In this document: one piece after another, positions 11,279 to 23,294 of the stretch
How the letters are laid out: every line of letters starts with the position of its first letter
Position numbering within the stretch: position 1 is the stretch's first letter
Assembly: GCA_037501455.1 (NCBI GenBank)
Contig: CM074863.1
Location: forward strand, 14,690,001-14,754,000
Direction: 5' to 3'
Length of the DNA: 64,000 nucleotides
Source: Lantana camara
Lineage: Eukaryota > Streptophyta > Magnoliopsida > Lamiales > Verbenaceae
The notes under the pieces: generated by a model
What the model was told of the DNA's origin: nothing
The model's database searches: none
Seen by the model: only the letters and a program-made list of their open reading frames with translations
Translations under genes and position numbers: made by a program

Positions 11279-13200
11279 CCAGGACTTGCCACCCTACAGA
11301 GACATATTGTAATACTTGAATATGTAGTTACATACAGAGCTGGAGACGCTGAATTCTTAATTAAAATCTAAGCCAAAATACTTTTTTGACCAGTACCTAA
11401 AAAACTGACAAGATGACCAAAAGTAACAAAAAATGGCATTTTGCAGAACAACAGACAATTAAGCACAAATGATTAAATCTCAAAACCAATGACATAGATG
11501 CCAGATGTCCCTAGTACCCAGAAACACTAAAGCTATATCCTCTTCGATTTTAAATTGAAAAAGGCACAAAAAACCTTCTCCGTCTGAAGTCAAAATTTCT
11601 TTAACTACCAACAGTCCTCACCTCAATTAAACCCCCAGAAAACAAGTCAAAACTTTAGAATTTCCGAAAGACAAATAAGCTATTAACGGAAATATGCCAT
11701 AAATTTCCAACCTTTGAAGGGCAATATAATATGAATATCAAAACCAAGCAGAAAATTCGCATCAGTACACATACAAAAGAACATCTGTTTCAAAGAAGCA
11801 AATACGAAACGAGAAAGGGCCAAAAAAGTAAGCAAATCATTGAAATAGGGCAGAAACAGTACCGAGGCTGCTGAAGGGATGCAAACGAGCCGAGCCGAGC
11901 CTTGGCATTTTTATAGTGTTCGAGCTCGGGCTCGGGGTTGAAATTTCTGGCTCGGGCTTGACTTGCGAGCCACCGAGCCGTCAAGAAATAGGTTCGGGCT
12001 TGGCTCGTCCTAGGTTTCGGCTCGGCTCGCGAGCCTGACGAACCCATGGAAGCCGCGTCAAAAAATCAACAACAACCCGTAATCCGCCTTCAAGAAATTG
12101 AGAAAAAAAAATCTAATCCGTCAACTATGTTTTGAATCCCCTTCCAGAACTTGATAAAAAAAAAATCTAATCCGTCAACTATGTAATGAATCGATGGGAT
12201 TCAAAGCAAAAATTATTAAATAAAAGAATCTAAACCAAATAAAAGAGCCAAGAAATGGTAAGGAAAGAAAAAAAACGGAGATCCAAATCAGATCTAGGTT
12301 TTAAGAAGAGATGAGAGAGATGCGGTGGTGGTCGCGTTCAGCATCGGGCGGACGGTGGAGATATCTTTTGGATGTGCAGAAGATGTGCGGCAGACGGAGG
12401 CGGCGTCTTGGAGTTGTGAAAGGCTGCGGCGCCTAGAGCACGGTGGCAGAAGGTGCGGCGGTGGTGACGACCTCTTGAAGGTGTCGAAAGCCGTGGAGGC
12501 GCCTGGAGCACGGTTGTAGTAGCTAGCTGAGATGGTGGAGTCTTGAAGCAGGCGATGGTGAGGGCAACACTGAGAGCAGCGGCGGTGGCTCTGAAAATGG
12601 ATGAAAAATGATTTTGTTTTGGGGTGATTAGGGTGGAGTATTGGACTCTATATTGGGGCTTAGTTTATAAACAATTCTTCTTTGTTATTTTTTTATATTA
12701 TAATTATTTACTTTAAATATGTGTAATAAAATGTGTATGTATATATCTAATATACGTATATGGTGTATATAATATATAATCTATAATATATTTTATATTT
12801 AATTTTATTACCTGGCTCACGAGCTGGCTCACGAGCTTCGAACTACAAACACAATGGCTCGGGCTTGGTTCGAATCTTACACGAGCCGAGCTATGGCTCG
12901 GCTCGTCAACTACGAACCCAAGCCCGAACCTTTTCCGAGCTAGCTTGTGGAGCTCGCGAACCAGCTCGGCTTGTTTACATCCCTACCGAGGAGAGAAGAA
13001 CAGATTCAAGCCATGGTTGACCCAGGGAGCAGCCGGAAGATCAAAGTGGACAGTGGCTGAAATGAATCCTTGATTTGCAGATACATGAGTATTAAACTCT
13101 CGGATTTTATTTGCGATAATCAATTATTTACATGTACGAGAAATATTCTTAATTTGAAATGTAGACGCGGTTATGGAAGAAAACCCTAGAGAGAGAAAGA
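11279..13200 (-). promoter_or_regulatory. ECT 5' UTR, leader intron and promoter, split by a transposon
   Basis: The exon 11231-11293 begins at an acceptor, so a leader intron lies upstream. A candidate leader exon is about 12986-13044 on the minus strand, behind an acceptor-like CATTTCAG. It ends TCTCCTCG before GTAGGG, a usable donor. Farther upstream, near 13160-13195, minus-strand CTCTCTCTAGGGTTTTC looks like a typical plant 5' UTR start. The leader intron would be about 1.7 kb, mostly the hAT element at 11868-12983. Transcript ends are inferred. Confidence 0.45.
11868..12983. mobile_element. Non-autonomous hAT-like element with GCTCG-rich ends
   Basis: The ends are inverted repeats: GGGATGCAAACGAGCCGAGC at 11876 and, on the other strand, GGGATGTAAACAAGCCGAGC ending at 12983. 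An 8 bp direct repeat TACCGAGG (11860-11867 and 12984-12991) flanks it, the hAT duplication size. Eight extra bases (CTGCTGAA) lie between the left repeat and the inverted repeat. About 160 bp at each end is packed with the pentamer GCTCG/CGAGC, roughly ten or more per end. Tam3-type hAT transposases are known to bind GCHCG, so these are probably transposase-binding sites. The middle has a GC-rich block (12310-12600) and an AT-rich block, with no transposase frame. Confidence 0.8.
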
Positions 13201-13249
13201 GAATAAAAGGCGGTTCGAAACTCGAAACTCGAAAGCAGAAAACCCTACC

Positions 13250-13587
13250 TCTACTTCTACTTCTACTCCTGCTCCTGCTATAGTCCCATGTTCGAACTCT
13301 TTCAGGACTTCTGCTTCTACTCCTGCCCCTACTTCTATCTGAACTGTCTCTTCTACTCTCAGACCAACCACGCCCACGCCCTCTACCACGTCCTCTGGCA
13401 TCCAAATTGTTGAACCGATCATTTTGTCCACGTCCACCCCTGTCCCAACCTGCTCGACCACCGGAAGAACCAAAAAAGCCGCCATCTCTCCCACCACGAC
13501 CACCAAAATTTCCATCCCTGCCACCACCACGTCCGCCAAAGCCACCATCCCTCATGTCGCCACGTCCACCAAAGCCCCCGTCTTCGA
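13250..13587 (-). pseudogene. RGG- and RS-rich coding remnant (RNA-binding protein tail?)
   Basis: On the minus strand an open frame of about 110 codons begins without a start in AT-rich DNA near 13587. It reads repeated GGFGGRGG/RDGGF boxes, then RGRGRGRGW, then an RS tail (SRGRSRSRSPERVR, SRSRSRSRSRG). It ends at a plausible donor (GGTAGGG) near 13248. RGG plus RS composition is typical of mRNA-binding or splicing proteins, but no RRM, helicase or zinc knuckle is left, so no family can be named. The upstream coding part is missing, and the DNA to its right looks repeat-derived. It is either a fragment or part of a gene broken by insertion. It lies immediately upstream of the ECT leader. Confidence 0.5.
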
Positions 13588-14457
13588 ATAAAATTGATTA
13601 TATTACATTACACCCCCTCAGTCTGTCATACTTGCGTATTGAATCATTCTTGGTTTAAAGGGCACTTATTTTTTTTGGTTTAAAGGCCGCTTATGATTAA
13701 CTAATTGATTAGAAATATATGTTCAAATAATGAATTTAAGGCGCAAATAGGAATTAAATCACACTTTTACATGTACCAACTGTAGAACGGGGTGTGATTT
13801 AATCACAGAAATCACATAAAAGCAAATTGAACCAAAAATCACGTAAAAGCAAATTGAGCCAAAATTTTCCATATCTTATAAAATAAATATTTTAGGAATA
13901 AAATAATAATTTAACAAAGAAAATGTAATAATTAATTACTTTAGCAAGGTAAAAATATTATCTTTAAAGAATTATATATAAATAAAGTATAAAGTAATAA
14001 TATAATATTTATTTATTTTTAATAAATATATTTGTCCATCTCTTGGCAAGGGAATTCAACTAGTAAATACATAAGCTAATATATTGAAGGGTCAACAAGT
14101 TGATTCAAGTTACATAGTGAATCCTCGAATTCCTCGGACTATTAGAGAATGCATATGTTGAAAGAAAAGGTGACATATAGAAGCCAAAAATAAAAAACCA
14201 TATTATTAAATATACATTATTGCCAACACTGGCAAGTGCACCATCTGCAATAGAAACCTTATAGCTTTTAACAGAACAGCTGATAGAGATGATTTCAACA
14301 ATAATGTAACCAAAACTGTGAATAATTTAGAGTCTGTGGACCTGTGGTCATATGTATGAATACCAGACCATATAATGTAGATAACATTCTTAAGACAAGT
14401 TCTCTAAATCCTAAGCTAGTTTACATATTCACATGTATACTGATCTATATGCGGAGG
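13588..14457. other. AT-rich spacer with a 27 bp tandem repeat
   Basis: No coding frame. At about 13801-13855 a unit of about 27 bp (AATCACATAAAAGCAAATTG with AACCAAA) is repeated twice with two changes. The block from 13605 (ATTACACCCCCTCAGTCTG) resembles the start of small DNA transposons, but I could not find a matching right end. 14220-14457 probably carries the 3' UTR of the next minus-strand gene. Confidence 0.45.
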
Positions 14458-15630
14458 TCAATTGCGCCGATGACAATTGCATCTGTGGCATGCACCGCTG
14501 CAATTCATGCTCAGTGGCTGGCCATCAATTTCCCGCACCAACAGATTGGATTCGTCAAGAACGCGTTTGCTGAGATGAACAATGATCTGATGCAGTTCAT
14601 GCTTAGGGGCTGGCCTGAACAACTTCAATTCAATAAGTGGATTCGTGATCACTGATCTACTGCATATCTCTTGAGTCGGTTGGACGTGATTCCACCAAAA
14701 ATCGGACAATTCTATTTTTAAAACATCCCAATATTCCCTATCGCGATATATTCTAAACAAACTACTACTCAATTTACTATGGTTACGAGTCCACATGTAC
14801 AGGTGCATCCAATCAAGGTCGAGGATTTCCATCAAACCTTGATCCTGAGGGATATAGTACAGAGGGATCCGTTTCCATGGCTTGACTTTCATATCACAAT
14901 TACCAGGATATTAACATTTAATTTCAAGAACACCATGAGGGGACAAGTAATCGAAGCTGTGAACAATTCCATCAGGGGAAGCTGCAAGCCAATTATCTTC
15001 AGGGCTATTTTGCCGGTAAATTTGGAATTCAGGATGAGATACAAAATTTCTCGTCATTAGTTTATATCTTTGGAGAGCTACTTCTTCATTAATGATGCTC
15101 CAACATGTAGCATCATTGCCAGGAAATGGCTCAATTAATCCAAGTTTCTCTAGCCATAACCTGGCACGTCCCCGGGGCCAGAAACCAACCGCTAAAGCAA
15201 AAGTACTTGCTATTAGTTTATTTTTTCTTAAGTGTTGCCAATCCTTGAACCGATGTTGAAGCCCTTCTGATTGATAAAAAGGATTATTTCCGTTAGAAAA
15301 GAGATCTGGAGAAATACGAGATGGACTGCTGCTGCTGTAGAACAGAGAGATTATTGGCTTCAGACATCCCACAGAAGATATAGATTGTTTCAAATTCTTC
15401 TTCACTGCACAAGATAGGCATTAACAAGGAAGTAAGTATTGAACACCCAAATGTCGGTTTACATCAAACACATCCTCTAAAAACTTGAAAGAAATAACAA
15501 ACATCTCCATAAATGATAACGGTGTTCTAATGTTTTCAATTTCAAGAGTACACTTCGATTTTTTAATCGGTTAATTCGGGATTAAAATGGGAAAACAATA
15601 AATAATATCATGAGAGTTAAAAAGCTTACT
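14458..15630 (-). CDS. YqaJ/lambda-exonuclease-like nuclease, possibly a pseudogene
   Basis: The main exon 14458-15404 encodes a plant YqaJ (PD-(D/E)XK, phage-type exonuclease) protein. Seen are WLEKLGLIEPFPGNDATCW, the catalytic stretch WLAASPDGIV and, about 20 residues on, GVLEIKC (D...ExK), then YYIPQDQGLMEILDLDWM and DFWWNHV, all typical of this family. Its role in plants is poorly known; related phage enzymes degrade DNA ends. The start codon appears to be split by an intron: the leader exon (15630-15687) ends in A at a GTAAGC donor, and the next exon begins TG at 15404, giving ATG AAG AAG. An in-frame TAA at 14911-14913, directly after LEIKC where relatives have Pro, interrupts the frame. 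The sequence continues in the same frame for another 150 codons. Either this is a recent nonsense allele or a base error. The remaining residues look well preserved. Confidence 0.72.
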
Positions 15631-15898
15631 CAAATGGGCAGCAAGGAGGAAACAAGTAGTGGGAGGCTAGACTACTACTCCCAGATGCTGCAAAACGAGA
15701 AAAAAGGGTTTAAGACTATAACCAATGGAAAAGGCTGAGGAAGTGAAAGAAAATCCTGACAAACTTGAGCCCCCAAAGTTGAGCCAATTAGAAGATCCGG
15801 GAGAGAATTCTCGAAACAAAAGCCCTCGGACCATGTTCAGTTAATTTATCATGAATATGTCTACCTTACCCGGACCTAAAAAATTAAGTATATTATGG

Positions 15899-16681
15899 GA
15901 GTATTTGCAAACTCTACTCCATAAAAAGAAGTTAAAGCAAAAGTGAGGAAGCCGTAAAAAAATCGCAATAGTAAAAGCAATGAGTGTTCGAAAAAAAAGT
16001 GAAAAGTAGAAAAATAATTTGTAGAGAAAAGTAGATAATTACTTTTGACTTTTATAAAGTTACTAATTTACCCTGAAATACTATGAAGCATTTTTGAGTG
16101 GTATAATATGATTTAAAAATTATATTAAATATAAATTATTATAAACTATTATAATTTTGTATAAGATTATTCATAATTAATCAAACATAGAAAAGTAGAT
16201 AATTATTTTTAACTTTTATAAAGTTACTAATTTACCCTGAAATACTTTGAAACATTTTTGAGTGGTACAATATGATTTAAGTATTATATGAAATATAAAT
16301 TATTATAAACTATTATAATTTTGTATAAGATTATTCATAATTAAACAAACATAAAATTATTCTATATATACCTTTATTTATAAATTTTAAGAAAAAAGAA
16401 AAGATGTAACAAACATCTAAACTCTAGAATTGTATTTGTATCTAAAAGGTTAATTTAGGAATACTAATATTTTAGTAAAGATATTATTGTCAAAAACATA
16501 ATTTTAAATAAATGCACAAAACCGTATAATCTATAAGCAGAATCCAAAAGCATGTCCTAGGCTGCTCATGGATTCTAGCCTATTTCTACTTAAAACAGAA
16601 GTTGCTTTTCCAAACACTCCAAAACTACTGAAAATAAACACTTATCTCACAAGTGCTTATTTTTAGAGTTTGCGAACACTC
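15899..16681. mobile_element. hAT-type MITE, copy 1
   Basis: Ends are a short inverted repeat: GAGTATTTGCAAACTCT at 15899 and AGAGTTTGCGAACACTC ending at 16681. The same ends and interior recur at 52682-53904, and the right half recurs at 20222-21336, so it is a family. The centre has a 164 bp direct duplication (16026-16189 and 16190-16353), both starting GAAAAGTAGATAATTA. There is no coding capacity. A clear target-site duplication could not be read, so the superfamily is inferred from the end sequence. Confidence 0.68.
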
Positions 16682-17228
16682 TTATATATGTTTCTTAAGT
16701 ACTTTACTATTCCACCTTGCATCAAATGTACGCGCGTGTGTTTCAAATGGTCTTTGTTATTGTTCCAACTACTATTGTTATTTTATCACTCAATTATTAC
16801 TAAAATTTGGGTAAAAGTTACTGAAATTTTTATGATTGAAGGACAGGGAAGTTTCAAAATTATCTAAAGAGCAATACTTATACCCACGAAAAGCACTTAC
16901 CCAAGAAAATCGTTGAGATATCTAAAATTTTAGCTTGAGAAAGAAATTTCAGCCATTCCCTTGCACTTTGGTGTCCGGGGTTACAGATAGATTCCTTCAT
17001 GAATAGAGAAAATGTAGCAAACCATGGGAAGGCTCCACCCCTTCCCCCCAATTACTAACCTATAACATAAACTATGTGTTTATGTGTGTGTATAAATATA
17101 TAAAAGTATATTACCAATATGCATCAACAATAAAATAATTAAAGTATAGTCATACTTACTTTCTCTTGCACAAAGTCTCTAGCCTAGCTAATGTGTTCTA
17201 TCTTCTATATATGTTCAACCCTGAAAAT
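16682..17228. other. Spacer, nothing recognised
   Basis: AT-rich DNA with one short open frame (16670-16867) that lacks family resemblance. Nothing else seen. Confidence 0.4.
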
Positions 17229-18660
17229 GTTAGAGTAGTGCCCTAGAAGAGCCAAATAGTTTAGGCCTCTTTTTGTAAACTACTCTTATTAGCAGCAATT
17301 TGTGACATTAATGAAATAATAAATGTAACGTTTCATAGTCGCTTAATTCTATGTGGCCACTTCATCATATCTCATTCAAGTTTATTAATTGCATATTATA
17401 ACTGTTTGTGTATGGATGAAACCCCAAGGTCACACTGAGCTACGGGACTTGACCTCGCATAGGGATGGAGGTTATGAAACAAGTCTCTATGGCGTGACCT
17501 AAACCAACTCCAAGTCGAAGAGTCTAATAAGCACGGGGATGTTGACTTGACTCGTTTGAGACTTGCTCATACGACGTGCCTTTTAGAAAGGTTACTTTGT
17601 TTCATAAGTATTGAATGTAGAGACATTCACATGCGTATGGGGGTGCTTGTTAGGGAACAAGTACACTGAGGATCCCGACAGGAACACCTCAATGGGGTAA
17701 GGCTTTTACGCCTTAATGATGAGGTTGGTTCCCTAGTTATGGTAGTGTCTAAATGGTCCTTAGACTTGAGGCTCCATTGATGCTCTGTGCATGACAAGGG
17801 CAATGTTTGATATGCGCCTAGAGATTCATGGGTTCCATGAATCTCGTTATGGTTGTATGTTGGCATTGGTCGAATCATGTATGGGGGCATATGAGATGCC
17901 AACATAGAATCTATCGCTCGTCTAGAAGAACGAGTGAATTACCCATGAATTCTATTGTAGTACATTCCACTTAAATCCTTGCGCAAGGTAGTGAGATCTA
18001 AATTAGGAAATGAGTTTCCTAGAGTGCTAGATCAAATGGAATTGCTATTAGAATTAATTCATAGCATTAGGACTAATAGTGTTCTATCATTCCCATGCCC
18101 TAGGTCCTAATCGGGGATTGGACGATAGAAGGATCTTATCTCACGGTATCCATGAGACTGAAAGGTTCACAGCATAAACTTCACCTGTTGGATGGGTGGT
18201 CATGAGCTTGTCACTAGACATCGATCATGATCTGTAGGTACTGATTAATTAAAAGGAGTTTTAATTAAACAGTGATTAATTGAAAGAGTTCAATTAAATC
18301 AATAAGATAAAAGATTATCTGAAATACCACATTAAGAATGTGGGCCTACTACTATTCATTGGTGAACCTAAGGGGTCACACAATGACTCGAATTGAACAA
18401 CAAGATTATCTAAAGATCAATAGAGATTGATTGATGAATTAAAAGAGTTTAATTTATGAGAGAGTAATTAATTAATAATTGTATTAATTAATTTATGCTT
18501 AATTGTTAAGCTATTGAGAATAGATGTTAAAGAGTTAACATTAATTTACCTATATTGACCAATTGAGTCTCCAGAAATATGGTCCGACCTGACCTGATTC
18601 GACCAAATCGGATCCGTCTGATAACCACTTTTATGACCCATCAAGGGTAATTAGAATTGA
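17229..18660. mobile_element. Non-coding LTR-retrotransposon-type sequence
   Basis: Begins TGTTAGAGTAGTGCCCTAG, the TG start and style of plant Copia-like LTRs, and runs with even composition and no long frame. The GC content is clearly higher than the flanks over 17410-18250. The wording (for example GTTAGGGAACAAGTACACTG and GAACCTAAGGGGTCACACAA) is of a type I associate with large non-autonomous LTR elements in plants. I found no second LTR, primer-binding site or Gag/Pol frame, so this is probably a solo or degraded copy. The right boundary is arbitrary. Confidence 0.5.
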
Positions 18661-20221
18661 TAAATTTTAGATCTTATTTAAAAGGCTTTAATGTATTTGG
18701 ACGTACAAGATTATGAATTTATAATTTAGTGGGCTCAAAAACGACTCTCATTCAATTCAATCACGTTGTTGAAACTAAAATGCTTGCCAATCATCAAAGG
18801 CTCAAACTCGTTCGATAAAAATACAGTTCGGATTCAGTTTGAATTTTAGCATATTCGTTCGATAAAAATATCCGAAAGATTATATTCGATTATAAATATA
18901 TGTTATTCGAAATAAATGGAGCAAATATGAAATTAAGGAATCTGATCCATTAAAAATTCGAATCCGATTTTATATATAATATCTAATTAAATTAATTATT
19001 TACTAGTAAAGAATATAAGTAAAATGATTCAAATTAAAATTTTTACATATTTATCACTTTAAACAATAATAAAATTTGAATTGTTTAATCTTTTTTTTTT
19101 TTTTTTTTTTTTTGGTACAGTCTAATCCTATATATATGTATGTATGTATATGTATATATATTCCTTAATAAGTTTAAATTAACATATCTTAAATAAATAT
19201 AAATAAAACTATCAAAGAATCCATTAAATAATAATTATTCGTTAACTATTATGTAATTATATTTATTTTTTATCAAAAAATATATATTTTATTATTAATC
19301 GTGTCGGGTCTTTTATCGAATCTGATTCGAACTGATTATATATGGATTAAAAATCAATGAATCTAAATCCTATAGGATTTGGAATAGGATCCGATTGTAG
19401 TTACCGGATTTTCTTATCGAGTTTGGATATTAGAATCTTCTGATTCAATTTGAATTCAACCCATTAACAACCCTAATCTTTACCATGGGGTTACAAGTAA
19501 AACCATTAAAAGTTCAAACAATCGAGGCCCAGGCCCAAATATGATACCTTGGGTCTTTAATTCTTTTTTATTTTTAAAATTCACGAGAAAATATAATTAT
19601 AATTTATAAGTCACTTTTTTAACGAAAAGTATCTAAAAATAATAATTAAAACATCAAAATTAATATAAATCGATGTTTCATTCCGGGTGAATGCACAATT
19701 GGCATCACACTAAATGAATCAACCAATTGACACCGAGTTGTGTTACAAAAATAAGATCTATTTGAGTTTTTTAATGGTGCTACCTAGAAGCTTATACAAT
19801 CACATAAGCGTAACTAAATATTTTTATTTATTCTTCGGTCCACTTTTATAGGTCGACCCGAATCCAACCATTTAAGTATAAAATTTCTGTCATTATATAA
19901 GCTTTTAGCTTAGCACCATTGGAAAAACTCAAATAATGAAGATATATAAATAAACTATCTCACATAATGATAATTAATACCATAATTATACCTTGATTCT
20001 TGGGTATTATTCATGGAAGCCCAATGTTTATGTGTGAGCAATAAATCAAATGGTTATTGATTTTATTTTCATTTGGGCTTGAAGAATTGATATGTGTGCA
20101 GGAGGCCCAGCCTGAGAAAGAATCCGGCTTGCGAGGCACCATTAGGCGTGAAGAATAAAACCAGCTTGTTAAGCAAGTGATCAGTATCATTGGCATTCAA
20201 ACCGTAACCACCCCTTAAATG
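18661..20221. other. AT-rich repeat-like spacer
   Basis: No coding frame. It holds a run of T at about 19089-19113 followed by TATATATGTATG-type simple sequence, and repeated short words such as TTCGATAAAAATA (18812 and 18860). Probably old transposon remains; no element end could be defined. Confidence 0.4.
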
Positions 20222-21336
20222 AGAGGATAGATTTTAGAATGTATTTGTATTTAAAAAATTAATTTAAGAATATTAATATTTTAATAAAGATATTATTGGC
20301 AAAATATAATTTTAAGTATGATGCATCCTATTTTCACTATCTCTTGGGTCTCAGTTCATTTTGCGGACAAGCCCATCAATCACAAGTAAGAAGACGATCA
20401 TGAGAGGAACCAGTCGACCTATATGCCCAAACCAAAGGAGAGACTAGCCAATCAACAAACATTTCAGGGAGGAACGCATTTTACGTGGAGGACGGTTTTA
20501 CCAAGTCTTAGTTCGAGCATGTTAGAGGGAATTTTCCCATATTCCATTAACTTAGACCCTAAGCTTTTATCTGATGTAACCAATAGGGGGGGTAATTCTA
20601 ACCCGAGTCTGTATCGGCCAAACCGATGTAACGAGGGGGACACTTGCCGTGTGGTTGGTGGAAAATTTAGGGAGAGTGACCAATCAAATGGGAAGTGTAA
20701 TACACTTGCTCTTTTAATTGGTTGGGTTCGATCAAGCCGGGTTTGGACTAGAATTTTCCGCCAATAAGGGAGAGAAAATAACTCTCTCCTATCCCACTTT
20801 CCCTCAACAACTCCTCATCCCAAAAACAGGAAGAGTCCCAACCAATTAGAAAACTGTAGGAATATCTTTAAATAGAAAACAAGAATTGTAAGTTAGATAA
20901 ATTACGTTACGAACACAAAAACACTCTCTTTCTCTCTTCTCTCTCCTCTCTCTCAATATTCATAGAAATCTGCTTAGTTTCACGGGAACCACAATTTTAA
21001 TTCCTCTTATTCTCTGAATTATCTACTTATTTATTCTGCTTACCACTGTGACTATTATTATTTTGTTACCCGTATATTAATATTTGTTTTGCAAACTCTT
21101 TTCTTTGTTAATCATTATTTTGCAAGATTATTTCCTTTTAATAGTTACTTTTGCATATATTCTAACACTCATATCTTTATTAATCATTGTTTTGCAAGAC
21201 TATTTCCTTTTAATAGTTAGTTTTTGGATTCTAACTTATTGTGCGTATTTTAACTGAAATTGATTTTCCAAACACTCTAAAATTACTGAAAATAAATACT
21301 TATTTCATAAGTGCTTATTTTTAAAATATGCAAACA
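20222..21336. mobile_element. hAT-type MITE copy 2 (truncated) broken by an unclassified insert
   Basis: 20222-20309 matches the interior of the MITE at 16415-16510 (ATTTGTATTTAAAAAATTAA, GATATTATTGGCAAAATA). 21226-21336 matches its right end (CCAAACACTCTAAAATTACT, CATAAGTGCTTATTTTTA). Between them, about 20310-21225 is foreign. This insert has a TATA-like TTTAAATAG near 20869 followed by a CT-rich stretch (20926-20955), as in an LTR or promoter. It ends in two similar copies of a stretch of about 70 bp (TTAATCATTATTTTGCAAGA and TTAATCATTGTTTTGCAAGA). I could not place its exact ends. Confidence 0.5.
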
Positions 21337-23294
21337 GTGATGTATCACGTTAAAAAGTTATTTGGAAAAATGATAGTGCATGATCTAATTCACATGCAGC
21401 TGCAGCATTTGATGGACCATGATTGGTGGTGTGGCCCAATTCCAATTCCAAGCCAAGAAGAGGCCGGAAAAAGATGTATATATAATAATCATTCATCAAA
21501 AAAGCGGAGAAAAATGCGCCAAATTGCATGAAATCATCATCAATTTTAATCATCTTTAAAAAACTGAAGCCATGTGATCGATGTTTTGGATTATTGCTTG
21601 TGGGCTTCCCAAATTAGCCTTGAAAATAGACAGATTAATCAAATTATATATCACATAATGCTAATGTTTATTTGCGAAATTAAACATAAAATAATAATTT
21701 TGAAATAAAGACTATTCATCAAAGACAGTAAAGTGAACAGTACGTAGTGGAGCAAAGAGAAAGCAAGAAAGAAAGCATATATGGTGCATTGCATTCACGA
21801 GCAGAGATGTGGGTGCTTTGCTTTAGGCTTTAGGCTTTAGGCTTTATGTATTTAAGGACACGTCGCTCCACAAAGTCATTTTTTTCTTTTCACAAATCTC
21901 CCCACTTTCTCATTGGACCCAAAAGTGCGCTCTCTGTGTGCGTGTTGGTGTGTTTTCATCTTCCAGAATTGGGTTTCTCGTTTCTCTACACTCCATTCCC
22001 ATGGCCCATTAAATGAATACTTCACTCTAATTCTTTAAATGTTGATCTCCCGATTATTCCTAATAAGATTCAAAAGCATGACTTATCAGCTACAAATCCT
22101 TCCCTCTAATTCTTTGATTAACATAAACTCCATTTACCTAAAAACACTAATAATTGTTTCCAACTTACAATTAATTTTATTATTTTAAATTTGTCCATTT
22201 AAAACAAGAATTGTTGTTCTTTGAGAATTATCCATTTGTTGTGTGGAGTAAATTTTACGAGCCATGTTGCTGGGTTTGGGAACGTACGTAAATGGCACTC
22301 ATTTCTGAGCCGCTTATTTGTCTCCTAATGCACGATACGTTCCTCTCATTCGAATTTTGAATTCTACTTCTACCAATTTATTTTTACTCCAAAATTAACT
22401 ACTACTATTATTATTATAATCACATAGCAGTGCAATTTAGTAATTTGACTAGCTAAAGTAAAGCCCACACTAACTAAAGTAAAACTTTCATACTCGAATG
22501 TTTGGATATGCAACTACTATTAGTAAAAAGTATTTTATATCTTAATGATTTGATTTAATTCGATAACTATAAATGAACTAAAAAATTACTATTACTATTA
22601 TTTCGTCCCCAATAAATAAATAATAGGGGTGCAATATCTCCCTTTTTTAATGTTGCATCACACCTAAAGATTCGAGCCGTTGTGTATTTTTCTGGAGTAG
22701 GACTCCCACACCTCGACCCGACGAGACGGTTGAGAAAACATAAATTAGATACTCAACGGTCTCTTGCTAGAGGTATGTTTCTCGCAGCCTACAAGAAATC
22801 CACTCCCAAAGTGTTATAAGTTTAAGAATAAGGTTCCCACATGATATACTATAATAATTGAACCTTGCATCTTTGAATAAATAATTAAATCTTGTATGTT
22901 AAAATAAATCTATTTTTTTAAAACCAACTGAGCTACCATATTTTCCAGATTCAGAAAACTATAAACCTTCAATGTATTTTGCTAGCTGTAATCCTGTCTT
23001 CACTTTAAACTTTAACCCCCACACCCCTTACAAGAAAATAATAATTCTCATTCTCTCTCTCTCCCTCTTACATGAGTATATTATATGGAGGGCAATGGTG
23101 CTTCATGAATTGCAAAATCCAAGATTACTTTTTGAATTCCCTATTCTTCTGTTTGCAACAGTGTACTTTTGAGACAGCTTTTTCATGAAACAGAAGCAGC
23201 CTAGAATTAGATTCGACACTCTTAACTCTTAAGTCTTAACCCACCATATACCTCCACCAATAATTTAACTGATCTCATTTTCCAGCCGGACGAA
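21337..23294. other. Intergenic region and IQD promoter, with telomere-like and dispersed repeats
   Basis: At 21823-21850 the heptamer TTTAGGC is repeated about three times, a one-base variant of the plant telomere unit TTTAGGG. About 22630-22880 is a second copy of the dispersed repeat seen at 7260-7590. A CT-rich tract (23050-23067) and a TATA-like TATATTATATGG (about 23076-23088) lie about 210 bp before the IQD start codon and may mark its core promoter. No protein gene seen. Confidence 0.45.

Noticed and set aside
17627..17905. Minus-strand frame of 92 codons
   Set aside because: Lies in LTR-type repeat DNA with no recognisable motif or splice support.
20423..20767. Plus-strand frame of 114 codons
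   Set aside because: Inside the unclassified insert in the MITE; translation lacks resemblance to any family.
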